Below, piece after piece: positions 7,908-16,380 of a stretch of DNA of 64,000 nt. A program made the translations under genes and the position numbers. The first letter of the stretch is position 1; each line of letters opens with the position of its first letter. The notes beneath the pieces are model-generated. The model worked only from the letters and a program-made list of their open reading frames with translations. It did no database searches and was not told the origin of the DNA. Source of the DNA: a virus; IMG/VR virus record IMGVR_UViG_3300016457_000282, positions 62,001-126,000 of that record; one strand, 5' to 3'.

Positions 7908-8174
7908 ATGGATACATATAGAAAAAAGCCGGTTATAGTAAAAAGCAGAGCAATGGATGGGGAATTTACACCTGAGCTATTAGAGGCCTTACAATTGAGC
8001 GGGCGTCGTTTTGCTAAAGCCAGCGATGGAGATTTGCTAATTTCAACACTGAAGGGTATCATGCGAGCAACTAAAGAGGATTATATCATTTTGGTGTTAA
8101 TGGCGAGCCATACCCCCGCAAGCCCGATATTTTTGAAAGAACTTATGAAAAAGAAAGTGATAAAGGCGGTGTAA
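7908..8174 (+). CDS. YRKKPVxV-type small phage protein with probable frameshift
   Basis: Begins MDTYRKKPVIVKSRAMDGEF, like a common phage family (KPVVVEA start, TLEG, GDYII, YPCKPDIFxxTYE end). In the annotated frame the end is atypical. Shifting by one base at the TTTT run 8089-8092 restores GVNGEPYPRKPDIFERTYEKE, the expected tail, and then runs in frame into the next gene. I infer a lost T or real frameshift; the corrected product would be about 164 residues. Confidence 0.6.
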   Translation: MDTYRKKPVIVKSRAMDGEFTPELLEALQLSGRRFAKASDGDLLISTLKGIMRATKEDYIILVLMASHTPASPIFLKELMKKKVIKAV

Positions 8175-8176
8175 CT

Positions 8177-8401
8177 ATGTCAGAACAAGTATTTGCCATA
8201 CAGATGGTTATGGTAATGCGTTCAGACCTTCCTGATATTGTAGAGCGTCCTTGCGACAATTGTTTTTTCAAGGAAGGTTGCCCGTTTTCTGAGTTTTTGA
8301 TTGTGGATTGTCCTATGGTAGATAAAAAGCCAACAGAGGAAGATCAGGCCATGATTTTTGTGCCACAAGAAGGAAGACAGGTAAAGAGGAGGGATTATTG
8401 A
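8177..8401 (+). CDS. Cys-rich small protein
   Basis: 74 residues with CDNCFFKEGCPF and VDCPM, a four-cysteine cluster suggesting metal binding. The ribosome site is weak, and the corrected frame of the upstream gene continues into this one, so they may be a single protein. Family not recognised. Confidence 0.5.
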   Translation: MSEQVFAIQMVMVMRSDLPDIVERPCDNCFFKEGCPFSEFLIVDCPMVDKKPTEEDQAMIFVPQEGRQVKRRDY

Positions 8402-8416
8402 GAAAGATTTTTATTG

Positions 8417-8798
8417 ATGAAAGAGAGGTATATAATAGACCTAAATGAACGTAGAGCAAAGTTTGTTTATGAAGGGGCTAGGTTACACGCTGTTCAATTA
8501 CGGTGTCCTGTCATTCCAAAACCATGGGATGAGCGGGAAAAGGAATTTAAAGAGCAATTCAGGGATTTAACTGCGGACTTGTGTTCTGGTAAAAAGAAAT
8601 TTCAAAACTCCGAAGAGGCTCATAACTCATGGATGAAGAAATACCTTGAAAATGGGATGGAAGTATGGCGAAAAATATGATCCAGAAAACAAAATTCATC
8701 CAGACTTAGTGCCTTACAATAAACTTCCCTTAGAAGAACAAGTCAAAGATGAGGTATTTGTCCGGCTAGTTGAAATCGCACGGGACTGTATTTGGTAA
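8417..8798 (+). pseudogene. RyR-domain protein, frameshifted
   Basis: The first frame ends at 8680 with WMKKYLENGMEVWRKI. Removing one G from the GGG at 8654-8656 gives ENGWKYGEKYDPENKIHPDL, then VPYNKLPLEEQVKDE, continuing in frame to TAA 8796-8798. That is the classic RyR domain ending (GWxYGExxDxxxKxHPxL, LpxxEQxKD). RyR domains occur as small phage genes of unclear role. Either a real lesion or a homopolymer error; the same base is present in both arms. Confidence 0.7.
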
Positions 8799-8813
8799 AT
8801 AAGGACACCAACG

Positions 8814-9153
8814 ATGACAGAGAGGAAAATTGACTTCATTGACCTAATAGCAAATGACATCCTAAGCCTAGCCAAAAACTGACCCGTAAGTGGCGAGGTT
8901 GCTGCTATCCACGGAGTATGGATTGAAGGTCAGCTTACAGAGAAAGATGAAAGAGTAGCTATCATAGATGATGTAGCAACGACTGGGCGTTCTTTGGTGA
9001 AAGCAATCCAAACCGTCAAGGATCACTTTCCCCACATTTAAGTGGTTAAGATAGTAGTATTAGTTGATCGTGAAGAAGGTGTGGAACAAGTTTTGACCAA
9101 ACACGGTTTTTCAGTTGGTTAGTATTTTCAAGGTAAGTCAGTTAATTTCTAAA
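8814..9153 (+). pseudogene. Remnant of a duplicated phosphoribosyltransferase gene
   Basis: From 8919 the translation reads WIEGQLTEKDERVAIIDDVA then TTGRSLVKAIQTVKDHFPHI, nearly identical to residues 187-226 of the 7085 gene. It is broken by TAA after FPHI and by a shift before VSIFKVSQLIS. A 22-codon frame (8814-8882) precedes it. Silent changes relative to the intact copy show this is an old duplicate, not an assembly repeat. Confidence 0.75.
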
Positions 9154-9167
9154 GGAGGTAATGAAAA

Positions 9168-9557
9168 ATGATAGTTGAAACACATAAGTGTGAGTGGTGT
9201 GGAAAGATCACTCTCGATGTTCATGCGGAAAAAGGATGGGTCTTTTTTGACGACCTTGGAACGCATATTGTTAAAGGAGAAACTGGAGAAGGTTGTTCCA
9301 GTTTCATTACGTCTTTCGAATCTCTTAGGTATACGGGCAGTGGCTCTCTTGATTTCTGTTCGTTAAAGTGTTTCTTAGGTTGGTTACTATTATCTAATAG
9401 AACTAACGGAGACCGTAGTTTGCCTTCGGAAAAACGAAAGCAGCTCGTAGAAGAGTTGTTGAAAAGTAGTGGAATTATACAGACCTGTGATTCGTTTCTA
9501 ACTAAGAGACAGGAGAATGAAAGCGGTATGAACCTAAGTGAGCAGAAAGAAGATTGA
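9168..9557 (+). CDS. Treble-clef-like zinc protein
   Basis: 129 residues behind AAAGGAGGT. CEWCGK at 8-13 and LDFCSLKCFLGWL near 57-69 form a paired CxxC/CxxxC pattern seen in small phage zinc proteins. The C-terminal half is helical and polar. Nucleic-acid or protein binding is likely, but no specific role can be given. Confidence 0.65.
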   Translation: MIVETHKCEWCGKITLDVHAEKGWVFFDDLGTHIVKGETGEGCSSFITSFESLRYTGSGSLDFCSLKCFLGWLLLSNRTNGDRSLPSEKRKQLVEELLKSSGIIQTCDSFLTKRQENESGMNLSEQKED

Positions 9558-9590
9558 AAACATACTCTGTTTAGTGGGAGGTGTTTATTT

Positions 9591-10085
9591 ATGGATTTAA
9601 AAGAAATGCTCTCGGTAGCGAAGAAGAAAGCAGATTCAAAGTATGAAGAATGCCCAGAATGTGAGGAGATTGCAAAGGATCTTATGCGCAGGTTTCCTAA
9701 CCTCTTAGAACATGCTAAGGAGGCTAACATTAGGTATTTGAAGAAGTGGAGTGAGAAGTCTCGTTACTTAGGCAAATGTTCAAGAGCGACTGGAAAATGG
9801 GCTTATTTAACCGGCTACGATTACGTAATTGAAGTATGGGCTGATTGGTGGGCAGGTGCGGAGCTGCAAGAAAAGGAAGCTTTGTTACTCCACGAGCTTC
9901 GTCATATCGTGAAAAGTATAACTAGTCAAGGAAAGGTCAAGTGGGGGCTGCGTCAACATGATGTGGAAGAGTTCTTTGATGTAGTTCGTATTTATGGCGC
10001 TTGGGATAATTCTCTTATGAAGTTGAAGAAAGTGTTAGAGGAGAGTGAAAATGAAAGTTGTGCAAGGGAAGAACACACTGATTAA
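9591..10085 (+). CDS. Putative phage metallopeptidase
   Basis: 164 residues behind GGGAGGTG. Residues about 97-107 read KEALLLHELRHIV, an HExxH zinc motif, followed by HDVEEFFDVVRIYGAW. This order (HEL.HI, then HDVEEF, then YGxW) matches the putative phage metallopeptidase family. An N-terminal CPECEE pair and an ADWWAG segment precede it. Substrate unknown. Confidence 0.7.
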   Translation: MDLKEMLSVAKKKADSKYEECPECEEIAKDLMRRFPNLLEHAKEANIRYLKKWSEKSRYLGKCSRATGKWAYLTGYDYVIEVWADWWAGAELQEKEALLLHELRHIVKSITSQGKVKWGLRQHDVEEFFDVVRIYGAWDNSLMKLKKVLEESENESCAREEHTD

Positions 10086-10371
10086 TTGGCGCTTTTCGCC
10101 ATATACGGGCGAACCTGAAGTTGATTCTTGCTTAGTTGTGAGAACTTACCCGAAGAGCTTCTTGGAAGTAGCAGCTCAACTAGCACCTCCTGAAGTGCAG
10201 AAGGAACTAGAAGCTGAGGCTAGTGCTATTCGGGCCTTTTTCCTGCGACGACGTCATCATAGTGAATTACGTTTGTTGAATTTGAAGGATCTGGAACTGA
10301 CACTTGAGGGTGCAGAATTTTTGGTCAAGGAGGTTTTGCCTAAAGAGAGGTTGCTAGAATTGAGCAAATAG
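10051..10371 (+). CDS. Unknown small protein
   Basis: 106 residues. ATG 10051 is preferred over GTG 10045 because AGAGGAGAG ends four to eight bases before it; it overlaps the metallopeptidase end. Contains FLRRRHHSELRLLNLKDLEL and a helical C-terminus. No family recognised. Confidence 0.6.
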   Translation: MKVVQGKNTLINWRFSPYTGEPEVDSCLVVRTYPKSFLEVAAQLAPPEVQKELEAEASAIRAFFLRRRHHSELRLLNLKDLELTLEGAEFLVKEVLPKERLLELSK

Positions 10372-10381
10372 GAGGGTTTTC

Positions 10382-10672
10382 ATGAGCGCTGCTCAAATCA
10401 AAGAGTTGAAACAAACATGCTTTGCTTGTCCTTCTCAATGGGAGATTAAACTCGTTGACGGAAGGATGGTTTATGTTAGATATCGATGGGGCTATTTAAG
10501 TATAAAGATTTCTCCTAGTGTTACAGATGACATATTTGACGCGGTGAGAGGTAAGGAAATTCTAGGAGTACAACTAGGTTGTGGTTTAGATGGAGAGATT
10601 ACCGAAGAAGATATGATGGCGTATCTTACTAAGGCTTTGAAGGGTATTACACCCGTTGAAGAGGAGGTGTAG
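10382..10672 (+). CDS. Unknown small protein
   Basis: 96 residues behind AGGAGGGT. One CFACPS segment, a beta-rich centre (RMVYVRYRWGYLSIKI) and an acidic end. Its last codons overlap the ribosome site of the next gene, so they are co-translated. Function unknown. Confidence 0.65.
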   Translation: MSAAQIKELKQTCFACPSQWEIKLVDGRMVYVRYRWGYLSIKISPSVTDDIFDAVRGKEILGVQLGCGLDGEITEEDMMAYLTKALKGITPVEEEV

Positions 10673-10673
10673 G

Positions 10674-11588
10674 ATGGAGTTTGATGTAGTTAGAGAGTTT
10701 AGTGAAAGATGTTTTGATGTAGTGAGCCCTTTCCGCATGACACCGCAAGGACAGGTGGTTTTAGAAGGACAATTTTATCCCTTAACAGACTGGGCTAGGC
10801 AGCAAGTTTGTAAGTTAGCTGGATGTACACCTAAGTTCTTTGAGGCATTGGTTGAACATGAAGAATGTGAGGTTTTCAACAAAGTAGTTGGGGACAAGAT
10901 CCTCTTATTCAGAGGTGTCCGCGATTCTTCAGAGGATTATATTCGCGCTGTACTAAGTACACAGTACAACACTAGCATAAGTAACGTTTGGGTGATAGAC
11001 GAGATAATCAAAAAGGTCAACTTCGTAAAGGTACTAGCTAGTAAGGACGTCCAAATTAGCCTCGAGAAATTTGATGAAGACTTCTTAGGTGTTGGAGTTA
11101 GTGCTGGTGATATTGGACTTTTAGTCCTCAATGGAGAAACAGGACGTGTTGCTTTGTCTTTCTTAGTTAAAGTAGTACTTAACGGATTTCCTCTAACTAC
11201 CGTAATTCACAGAAAAATTCACACTAATTTAGACCCAACTGTTACTGAGGACATATTACTGGAAAGTGTGACAACAGTAGTTACTAAGGTAAACTCTCTA
11301 ACTGCAGATGTGTTGGAGAGAAAATTCAAAGTAAGGAAAGTTGATCTGAGACTGTTTTCTTACCCTCGAGAAGTAAAATCTGTTCTCTTTGATTTACCTC
11401 GACTTAAAGTAGATGACGTGACCGAAATTACCCTCTCGCAGTTACTTGAAAGAGCGAAGGAGATAGAAGACTTTAGGTGGAGCTTGATCTTGAGTTGTGA
11501 TCTGTATAATGTTTGTACATCATTTACGACTTACGTAAAGGAAGGGTGGATCGTAAGATGGCCGGTGAGAACGAATTGGCTAAAATGA
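10674..11588 (+). CDS. DUF932-like phage/plasmid protein
   Basis: 304 residues from ATG 10674 behind GAGGAGGTG. The pattern (TDWARQQVCKLAGCTPKFFE, then FRGVRDSSEDYIRAVLSTQYN, then a beta domain and helical end) resembles the DUF932 family found on phages and plasmids; the LRGxxxxYRAxxSxxY segment is the clearest feature. Molecular role unknown; similarity is judged by eye. Confidence 0.5.
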   Translation: MEFDVVREFSERCFDVVSPFRMTPQGQVVLEGQFYPLTDWARQQVCKLAGCTPKFFEALVEHEECEVFNKVVGDKILLFRGVRDSSEDYIRAVLSTQYNTSISNVWVIDEIIKKVNFVKVLASKDVQISLEKFDEDFLGVGVSAGDIGLLVLNGETGRVALSFLVKVVLNGFPLTTVIHRKIHTNLDPTVTEDILLESVTTVVTKVNSLTADVLERKFKVRKVDLRLFSYPREVKSVLFDLPRLKVDDVTEITLSQLLERAKEIEDFRWSLILSCDLYNVCTSFTTYVKEGWIVRWPVRTNWLK

Positions 11589-12067
11589 GATTCGATCAGA
11601 TTTTAAGTGCGGATCTGAGTTTGTACCGAGATATTATTCAATGGTCTGCTGTTTTGTTTAGCTACAATTTACCCGGAGTTCCTGATTCGGTATTGATTGA
11701 ACTGTACTACAAATGGTTAGGTAAACTACCTATCTCTAAACAGGCTCGTGCCGCGAGCGCGTTTTTCTTAGGGTTAAGTCGGGGGCAACAATACTCTTTG
11801 GGCAGCTTTTTCGAGGAACCCGTCTTCATTAAGAAACAAGATGAGCGTAACCTCGAGCTTAATCATAACAGCCCTTTTTTGAGTGAATCAGCGGGCCTTT
11901 CACAACAGGATATTACTGAAGTGTTCGATATCGATGTTAACTCTTTCTGCCTCGTTGACGTTGTTAAGAAGTGGTTTGAAGAGGGAAAGACTTTAGAACA
12001 AATTTGTGTCTTGTCTTTTCTTTGTGGTGAGAGCTACTTCAAAGCCCGGATAAAGGAGATTCAGTAA
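11558..12067 (+). CDS. Unknown helical protein
   Basis: 169 residues from ATG 11558, overlapping the previous gene by 31 bases; a start at ATG 11585 is also possible. The upstream in-frame codons lack a ribosome site. Mostly helical, with ARAASAFFLGLSRGQQYSLG and an acidic segment DITEVFDIDVNSF. No recognised domain. Confidence 0.6.
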   Translation: MAGENELAKMRFDQILSADLSLYRDIIQWSAVLFSYNLPGVPDSVLIELYYKWLGKLPISKQARAASAFFLGLSRGQQYSLGSFFEEPVFIKKQDERNLELNHNSPFLSESAGLSQQDITEVFDIDVNSFCLVDVVKKWFEEGKTLEQICVLSFLCGESYFKARIKEIQ

Positions 12068-12087
12068 AAGTTGAGGGGGTACCTATA

Positions 12088-12657
12088 GTGGGTAAAGGTG
12101 ATGATTTCGAACGTGATCAGTGCCGGTTCTTATCTCTTTGGTGGACTAAAGGGGCGCGAGATGACATTTTCTGGCGTAATAGAAGGCACCGTACTATTAA
12201 GGATCCGACTGGACGTCATCAACTTGGAGATATAACAGCTCTTCAACCGGAAGGAATCCCTTTTGTTGAGATATTCAATGTAGAACTCAAAACAGGTTAC
12301 TCAAAAACTAAGAAAGGAAAAAGGGTCAAGAACATACCTTGGGATGTACTTGACCTAATAGATCATACAGGATCAGAACCTCAAGATCCAGTGTTACTTC
12401 GTTTTTGGGAGCAGACATACAAAGACGCCTCTTTGAGTAAAAGGTTACCTCTCTTGATTTTTAAGAGAGATTATCACGTTCCTGTCGTTTGTATTGAAGA
12501 AGGTACCCTTCGTTCCTTGATTCCTCGCCTAGAAGAACCCTCCTACCCGTGGGTCCAATTCTCAAAGGATGGTGTCGCTTTGGTAATGTTCCGAGAGGAA
12601 CATTTTTTTAGTTGGTTAACTCCTGAGGTAGTGAAAGAAATTCATCGCGGTTACTGA
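12088..12657 (+). CDS. Putative PD-(D/E)XK nuclease-like phage protein
   Basis: 189 residues with a GTG start behind GAGGGGG. FERDQCRFLSLWWTKGARDD then IFWRNRRHRT, HQLGDITAL (GD) and FNVELKTGYS (ExK) fit a restriction-like fold with GD...E-x-K. Many phages carry a protein with the SLWWTxGxRDDxFWR signature. Resolvase or repair roles are possible. It is the last gene before the palindrome centre. Confidence 0.6.
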   Translation: MGKGDDFERDQCRFLSLWWTKGARDDIFWRNRRHRTIKDPTGRHQLGDITALQPEGIPFVEIFNVELKTGYSKTKKGKRVKNIPWDVLDLIDHTGSEPQDPVLLRFWEQTYKDASLSKRLPLLIFKRDYHVPVVCIEEGTLRSLIPRLEEPSYPWVQFSKDGVALVMFREEHFFSWLTPEVVKEIHRGY

Positions 12658-12899
12658 TACTGAAATACAGTACTAATTAGTCGCGCGTATTTTCGCACAA
12701 AATCATAGGAATTTGCGCAGTTCTTTGTTCAGAGTATGTCTTAGTATTGCTAGTAGGGGAACCATCACAAATTCGCGCATTTTGTGAGTTTTAGTTACTT
12801 TATGGTTCAACAAAGCCCTCAATTAGTTGCCTTAGTACGAATAGGAGAGGTTGTTACGTCCGTTTGAACCTAGGAGGGGTTCCCTTTGAACTCCCCATT
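12658..12899. other. Gene-free subterminal region
   Basis: No gene. GGAATTTGCGCAGTT (near 12710) and AAATTCGCGCATTTTG (near 12771) resemble each other and CAATTTGCGCGTTTTAG at about 41046, upstream of the ParB-like gene, which may point to a shared binding site. Confidence 0.4.
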
Positions 12900-12953
12900 G
12901 TCACATGATCAGGTGCTAAAGCATCCAGCTTTCTCTGCATGAAGTTTGTAAAG
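12900..12953 (+). repeat. Dispersed hairpin repeat, copy D
   Basis: GTCACATGATCAGGTGCTAA then AGCATCCAGCTTTCTCTGCA and TGAAGTTTGTAAAG. With copy A it is the fullest match to the family and lies about 260 bp from the palindrome axis. Confidence 0.75.
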
Positions 12954-12975
12954 TTATTACAAACCTGCGGTCCAT

Positions 12976-13035
12976 AGGAACTAATAAACTTATATAGGAA
13001 CCAATAAACTTATATAGGAACCAATAAACTTATAT
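12976..13035 (+). repeat. Three 20-bp tandem repeats near the palindrome centre
   Basis: Three head-to-tail copies of a 20-bp unit beginning AGGAACYAATAAA and ending CTTATAT. The first copy has T where the other two have C. They lie about 200 bp from the dyad axis, a typical place for subterminal repeats in linear replicons. Confidence 0.9.
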
Positions 13036-13067
13036 AAGATTATACAAATTTATGTTTTCGGAACTGA

Positions 13068-13150
13068 GTTTCGAGGGTTTTTGGAAAAGTTTCGAGGGTT
13101 TTTGGAAAAGTTTCGAGGGTTTTTGGAAAAGTTTCGAGGGTTTTGGGAAA
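13068..13150 (+). repeat. Four 21-bp tandem repeats next to the palindrome centre
   Basis: Four copies of a 21-bp unit starting GTTTCGAGGGTTTTTGG begin at 13068, 13089, 13110 and 13131; the last is slightly shortened. The G-rich strand points towards the axis, as in many telomere-proximal repeats. Function is not known. Confidence 0.9.
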
Positions 13151-13175
13151 TTTTGACGGTCTAACTCGGTGAAAT

Positions 13176-13255
13176 CCTTAGCAAATTTTGCTTAATAAGA
13201 TTTAATAAGATCTTATAAGATCTTATTAAATCTTATTAAGCAAAATTTGCTAAGG
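13176..13255. other. Centre of the palindrome, candidate hairpin telomere or resolution site
   Basis: The dyad axis falls between 13215 and 13216 inside TCTTATAAGA (13211-13220). Smaller palindromes are nested off-centre: AAGATCTT at 13207-13214 and again at 13217-13224. The core is extremely AT-rich and contains ATTAAAT/TTAATAAG words. Protelomerase targets such as N15 telRL are also perfect palindromes resolved into closed hairpins; that comparison is by analogy only, and no protelomerase gene lies in this window. Confidence 0.5.
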
Positions 13256-13280
13256 ATTTCACCGAGTTAGACCGTCAAAA

Positions 13281-13363
13281 TTTCCCAAAACCCTCGAAAC
13301 TTTTCCAAAAACCCTCGAAACTTTTCCAAAAACCCTCGAAACTTTTCCAAAAACCCTCGAAAC
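13281..13363 (-). repeat. Inverted copy of the 21-bp tandem repeats
   Basis: Reverse complement of 13068-13150 on the other side of the axis, with the same copy number and the same shortened unit. Confidence 0.9.
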
Positions 13364-13395
13364 TCAGTTCCGAAAACATAAATTTGTATAATCTT

Positions 13396-13455
13396 ATATA
13401 AGTTTATTGGTTCCTATATAAGTTTATTGGTTCCTATATAAGTTTATTAGTTCCT
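13396..13455 (-). repeat. Inverted copy of the 20-bp tandem repeats
   Basis: Reverse complement of 12976-13035; the single variant unit is preserved. Confidence 0.9.
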
Positions 13456-13477
13456 ATGGACCGCAGGTTTGTAATAA

Positions 13478-13531
13478 CTTTACAAACTTCATGCAGAGAA
13501 AGCTGGATGCTTTAGCACCTGATCATGTGAC
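13478..13531 (-). repeat. Inverted copy of dispersed repeat D
   Basis: Reverse complement of 12900-12953. Confidence 0.75.
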
Positions 13532-13773
13532 AATGGGGAGTTCAAAGGGAACCCCTCCTAGGTTCAAACGGACGTAACAACCTCTCCTATTCGTACTAAG
13601 GCAACTAATTGAGGGCTTTGTTGAACCATAAAGTAACTAAAACTCACAAAATGCGCGAATTTGTGATGGTTCCCCTACTAGCAATACTAAGACATACTCT
13701 GAACAAAGAACTGCGCAAATTCCTATGATTTTGTGCGAAAATACGCGCGACTAATTAGTACTGTATTTCAGTA

Positions 13774-14343
13774 TCAGTAACCGCGATGAATTTCTTTCAC
13801 TACCTCAGGAGTTAACCAACTAAAAAAATGTTCCTCTCGGAACATTACCAAAGCGACACCATCCTTTGAGAATTGGACCCACGGGTAGGAGGGTTCTTCT
13901 AGGCGAGGAATCAAGGAACGAAGGGTACCTTCTTCAATACAAACGACAGGAACGTGATAATCTCTCTTAAAAATCAAGAGAGGTAACCTTTTACTCAAAG
14001 AGGCGTCTTTGTATGTCTGCTCCCAAAAACGAAGTAACACTGGATCTTGAGGTTCTGATCCTGTATGATCTATTAGGTCAAGTACATCCCAAGGTATGTT
14101 CTTGACCCTTTTTCCTTTCTTAGTTTTTGAGTAACCTGTTTTGAGTTCTACATTGAATATCTCAACAAAAGGGATTCCTTCCGGTTGAAGAGCTGTTATA
14201 TCTCCAAGTTGATGACGTCCAGTCGGATCCTTAATAGTACGGTGCCTTCTATTACGCCAGAAAATGTCATCTCGCGCCCCTTTAGTCCACCAAAGAGATA
14301 AGAACCGGCACTGATCACGTTCGAAATCATCACCTTTACCCAC
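13774..14343 (-). CDS. Inverted copy of the PD-(D/E)XK-like gene
   Basis: Identical protein to 12088-12657; in this arm it reads away from the palindrome centre. Confidence 0.6.
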   Translation of the reverse strand: MGKGDDFERDQCRFLSLWWTKGARDDIFWRNRRHRTIKDPTGRHQLGDITALQPEGIPFVEIFNVELKTGYSKTKKGKRVKNIPWDVLDLIDHTGSEPQDPVLLRFWEQTYKDASLSKRLPLLIFKRDYHVPVVCIEEGTLRSLIPRLEEPSYPWVQFSKDGVALVMFREEHFFSWLTPEVVKEIHRGY

Positions 14344-14363
14344 TATAGGTACCCCCTCAACTT

Positions 14364-14873
14364 TTACTGAATCTCCTTTATCCGGGCTTTGAAGTAGCTC
14401 TCACCACAAAGAAAAGACAAGACACAAATTTGTTCTAAAGTCTTTCCCTCTTCAAACCACTTCTTAACAACGTCAACGAGGCAGAAAGAGTTAACATCGA
14501 TATCGAACACTTCAGTAATATCCTGTTGTGAAAGGCCCGCTGATTCACTCAAAAAAGGGCTGTTATGATTAAGCTCGAGGTTACGCTCATCTTGTTTCTT
14601 AATGAAGACGGGTTCCTCGAAAAAGCTGCCCAAAGAGTATTGTTGCCCCCGACTTAACCCTAAGAAAAACGCGCTCGCGGCACGAGCCTGTTTAGAGATA
14701 GGTAGTTTACCTAACCATTTGTAGTACAGTTCAATCAATACCGAATCAGGAACTCCGGGTAAATTGTAGCTAAACAAAACAGCAGACCATTGAATAATAT
14801 CTCGGTACAAACTCAGATCCGCACTTAAAATCTGATCGAATCTCATTTTAGCCAATTCGTTCTCACCGGCCAT
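14364..14873 (-). CDS. Inverted copy of the helical protein 11558
   Basis: Mirror of 11558-12067, same start ambiguity. Confidence 0.6.
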   Translation of the reverse strand: MAGENELAKMRFDQILSADLSLYRDIIQWSAVLFSYNLPGVPDSVLIELYYKWLGKLPISKQARAASAFFLGLSRGQQYSLGSFFEEPVFIKKQDERNLELNHNSPFLSESAGLSQQDITEVFDIDVNSFCLVDVVKKWFEEGKTLEQICVLSFLCGESYFKARIKEIQ

Positions 14874-15757
14874 CTTACGATCCACCCTTCCTTTACGTAA
14901 GTCGTAAATGATGTACAAACATTATACAGATCACAACTCAAGATCAAGCTCCACCTAAAGTCTTCTATCTCCTTCGCTCTTTCAAGTAACTGCGAGAGGG
15001 TAATTTCGGTCACGTCATCTACTTTAAGTCGAGGTAAATCAAAGAGAACAGATTTTACTTCTCGAGGGTAAGAAAACAGTCTCAGATCAACTTTCCTTAC
15101 TTTGAATTTTCTCTCCAACACATCTGCAGTTAGAGAGTTTACCTTAGTAACTACTGTTGTCACACTTTCCAGTAATATGTCCTCAGTAACAGTTGGGTCT
15201 AAATTAGTGTGAATTTTTCTGTGAATTACGGTAGTTAGAGGAAATCCGTTAAGTACTACTTTAACTAAGAAAGACAAAGCAACACGTCCTGTTTCTCCAT
15301 TGAGGACTAAAAGTCCAATATCACCAGCACTAACTCCAACACCTAAGAAGTCTTCATCAAATTTCTCGAGGCTAATTTGGACGTCCTTACTAGCTAGTAC
15401 CTTTACGAAGTTGACCTTTTTGATTATCTCGTCTATCACCCAAACGTTACTTATGCTAGTGTTGTACTGTGTACTTAGTACAGCGCGAATATAATCCTCT
15501 GAAGAATCGCGGACACCTCTGAATAAGAGGATCTTGTCCCCAACTACTTTGTTGAAAACCTCACATTCTTCATGTTCAACCAATGCCTCAAAGAACTTAG
15601 GTGTACATCCAGCTAACTTACAAACTTGCTGCCTAGCCCAGTCTGTTAAGGGATAAAATTGTCCTTCTAAAACCACCTGTCCTTGCGGTGTCATGCGGAA
15701 AGGGCTCACTACATCAAAACATCTTTCACTAAACTCTCTAACTACATCAAACTCCAT
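14843..15757 (-). CDS. Inverted copy of the DUF932-like gene
   Basis: Mirror of 10674-11588. Confidence 0.5.
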   Translation of the reverse strand: MEFDVVREFSERCFDVVSPFRMTPQGQVVLEGQFYPLTDWARQQVCKLAGCTPKFFEALVEHEECEVFNKVVGDKILLFRGVRDSSEDYIRAVLSTQYNTSISNVWVIDEIIKKVNFVKVLASKDVQISLEKFDEDFLGVGVSAGDIGLLVLNGETGRVALSFLVKVVLNGFPLTTVIHRKIHTNLDPTVTEDILLESVTTVVTKVNSLTADVLERKFKVRKVDLRLFSYPREVKSVLFDLPRLKVDDVTEITLSQLLERAKEIEDFRWSLILSCDLYNVCTSFTTYVKEGWIVRWPVRTNWLK

Positions 15758-15758
15758 C

Positions 15759-16049
15759 CTACACCTCCTCTTCAACGGGTGTAATACCCTTCAAAGCCTT
15801 AGTAAGATACGCCATCATATCTTCTTCGGTAATCTCTCCATCTAAACCACAACCTAGTTGTACTCCTAGAATTTCCTTACCTCTCACCGCGTCAAATATG
15901 TCATCTGTAACACTAGGAGAAATCTTTATACTTAAATAGCCCCATCGATATCTAACATAAACCATCCTTCCGTCAACGAGTTTAATCTCCCATTGAGAAG
16001 GACAAGCAAAGCATGTTTGTTTCAACTCTTTGATTTGAGCAGCGCTCAT
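15759..16049 (-). CDS. Inverted copy of the small protein 10382
   Basis: Mirror of 10382-10672. Confidence 0.65.
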   Translation of the reverse strand: MSAAQIKELKQTCFACPSQWEIKLVDGRMVYVRYRWGYLSIKISPSVTDDIFDAVRGKEILGVQLGCGLDGEITEEDMMAYLTKALKGITPVEEEV

Positions 16050-16059
16050 GAAAACCCTC

Positions 16060-16380
16060 CTATTTGCTCAATTCTAGCAACCTCTCTTTAGGCAAAACCT
16101 CCTTGACCAAAAATTCTGCACCCTCAAGTGTCAGTTCCAGATCCTTCAAATTCAACAAACGTAATTCACTATGATGACGTCGTCGCAGGAAAAAGGCCCG
16201 AATAGCACTAGCCTCAGCTTCTAGTTCCTTCTGCACTTCAGGAGGTGCTAGTTGAGCTGCTACTTCCAAGAAGCTCTTCGGGTAAGTTCTCACAACTAAG
16301 CAAGAATCAACTTCAGGTTCGCCCGTATATGGCGAAAAGCGCCAATTAATCAGTGTGTTCTTCCCTTGCACAACTTTCAT
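16060..16380 (-). CDS. Inverted copy of the small protein 10051
   Basis: Mirror of 10051-10371. Confidence 0.6.
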   Translation of the reverse strand: MKVVQGKNTLINWRFSPYTGEPEVDSCLVVRTYPKSFLEVAAQLAPPEVQKELEAEASAIRAFFLRRRHHSELRLLNLKDLELTLEGAEFLVKEVLPKERLLELSK

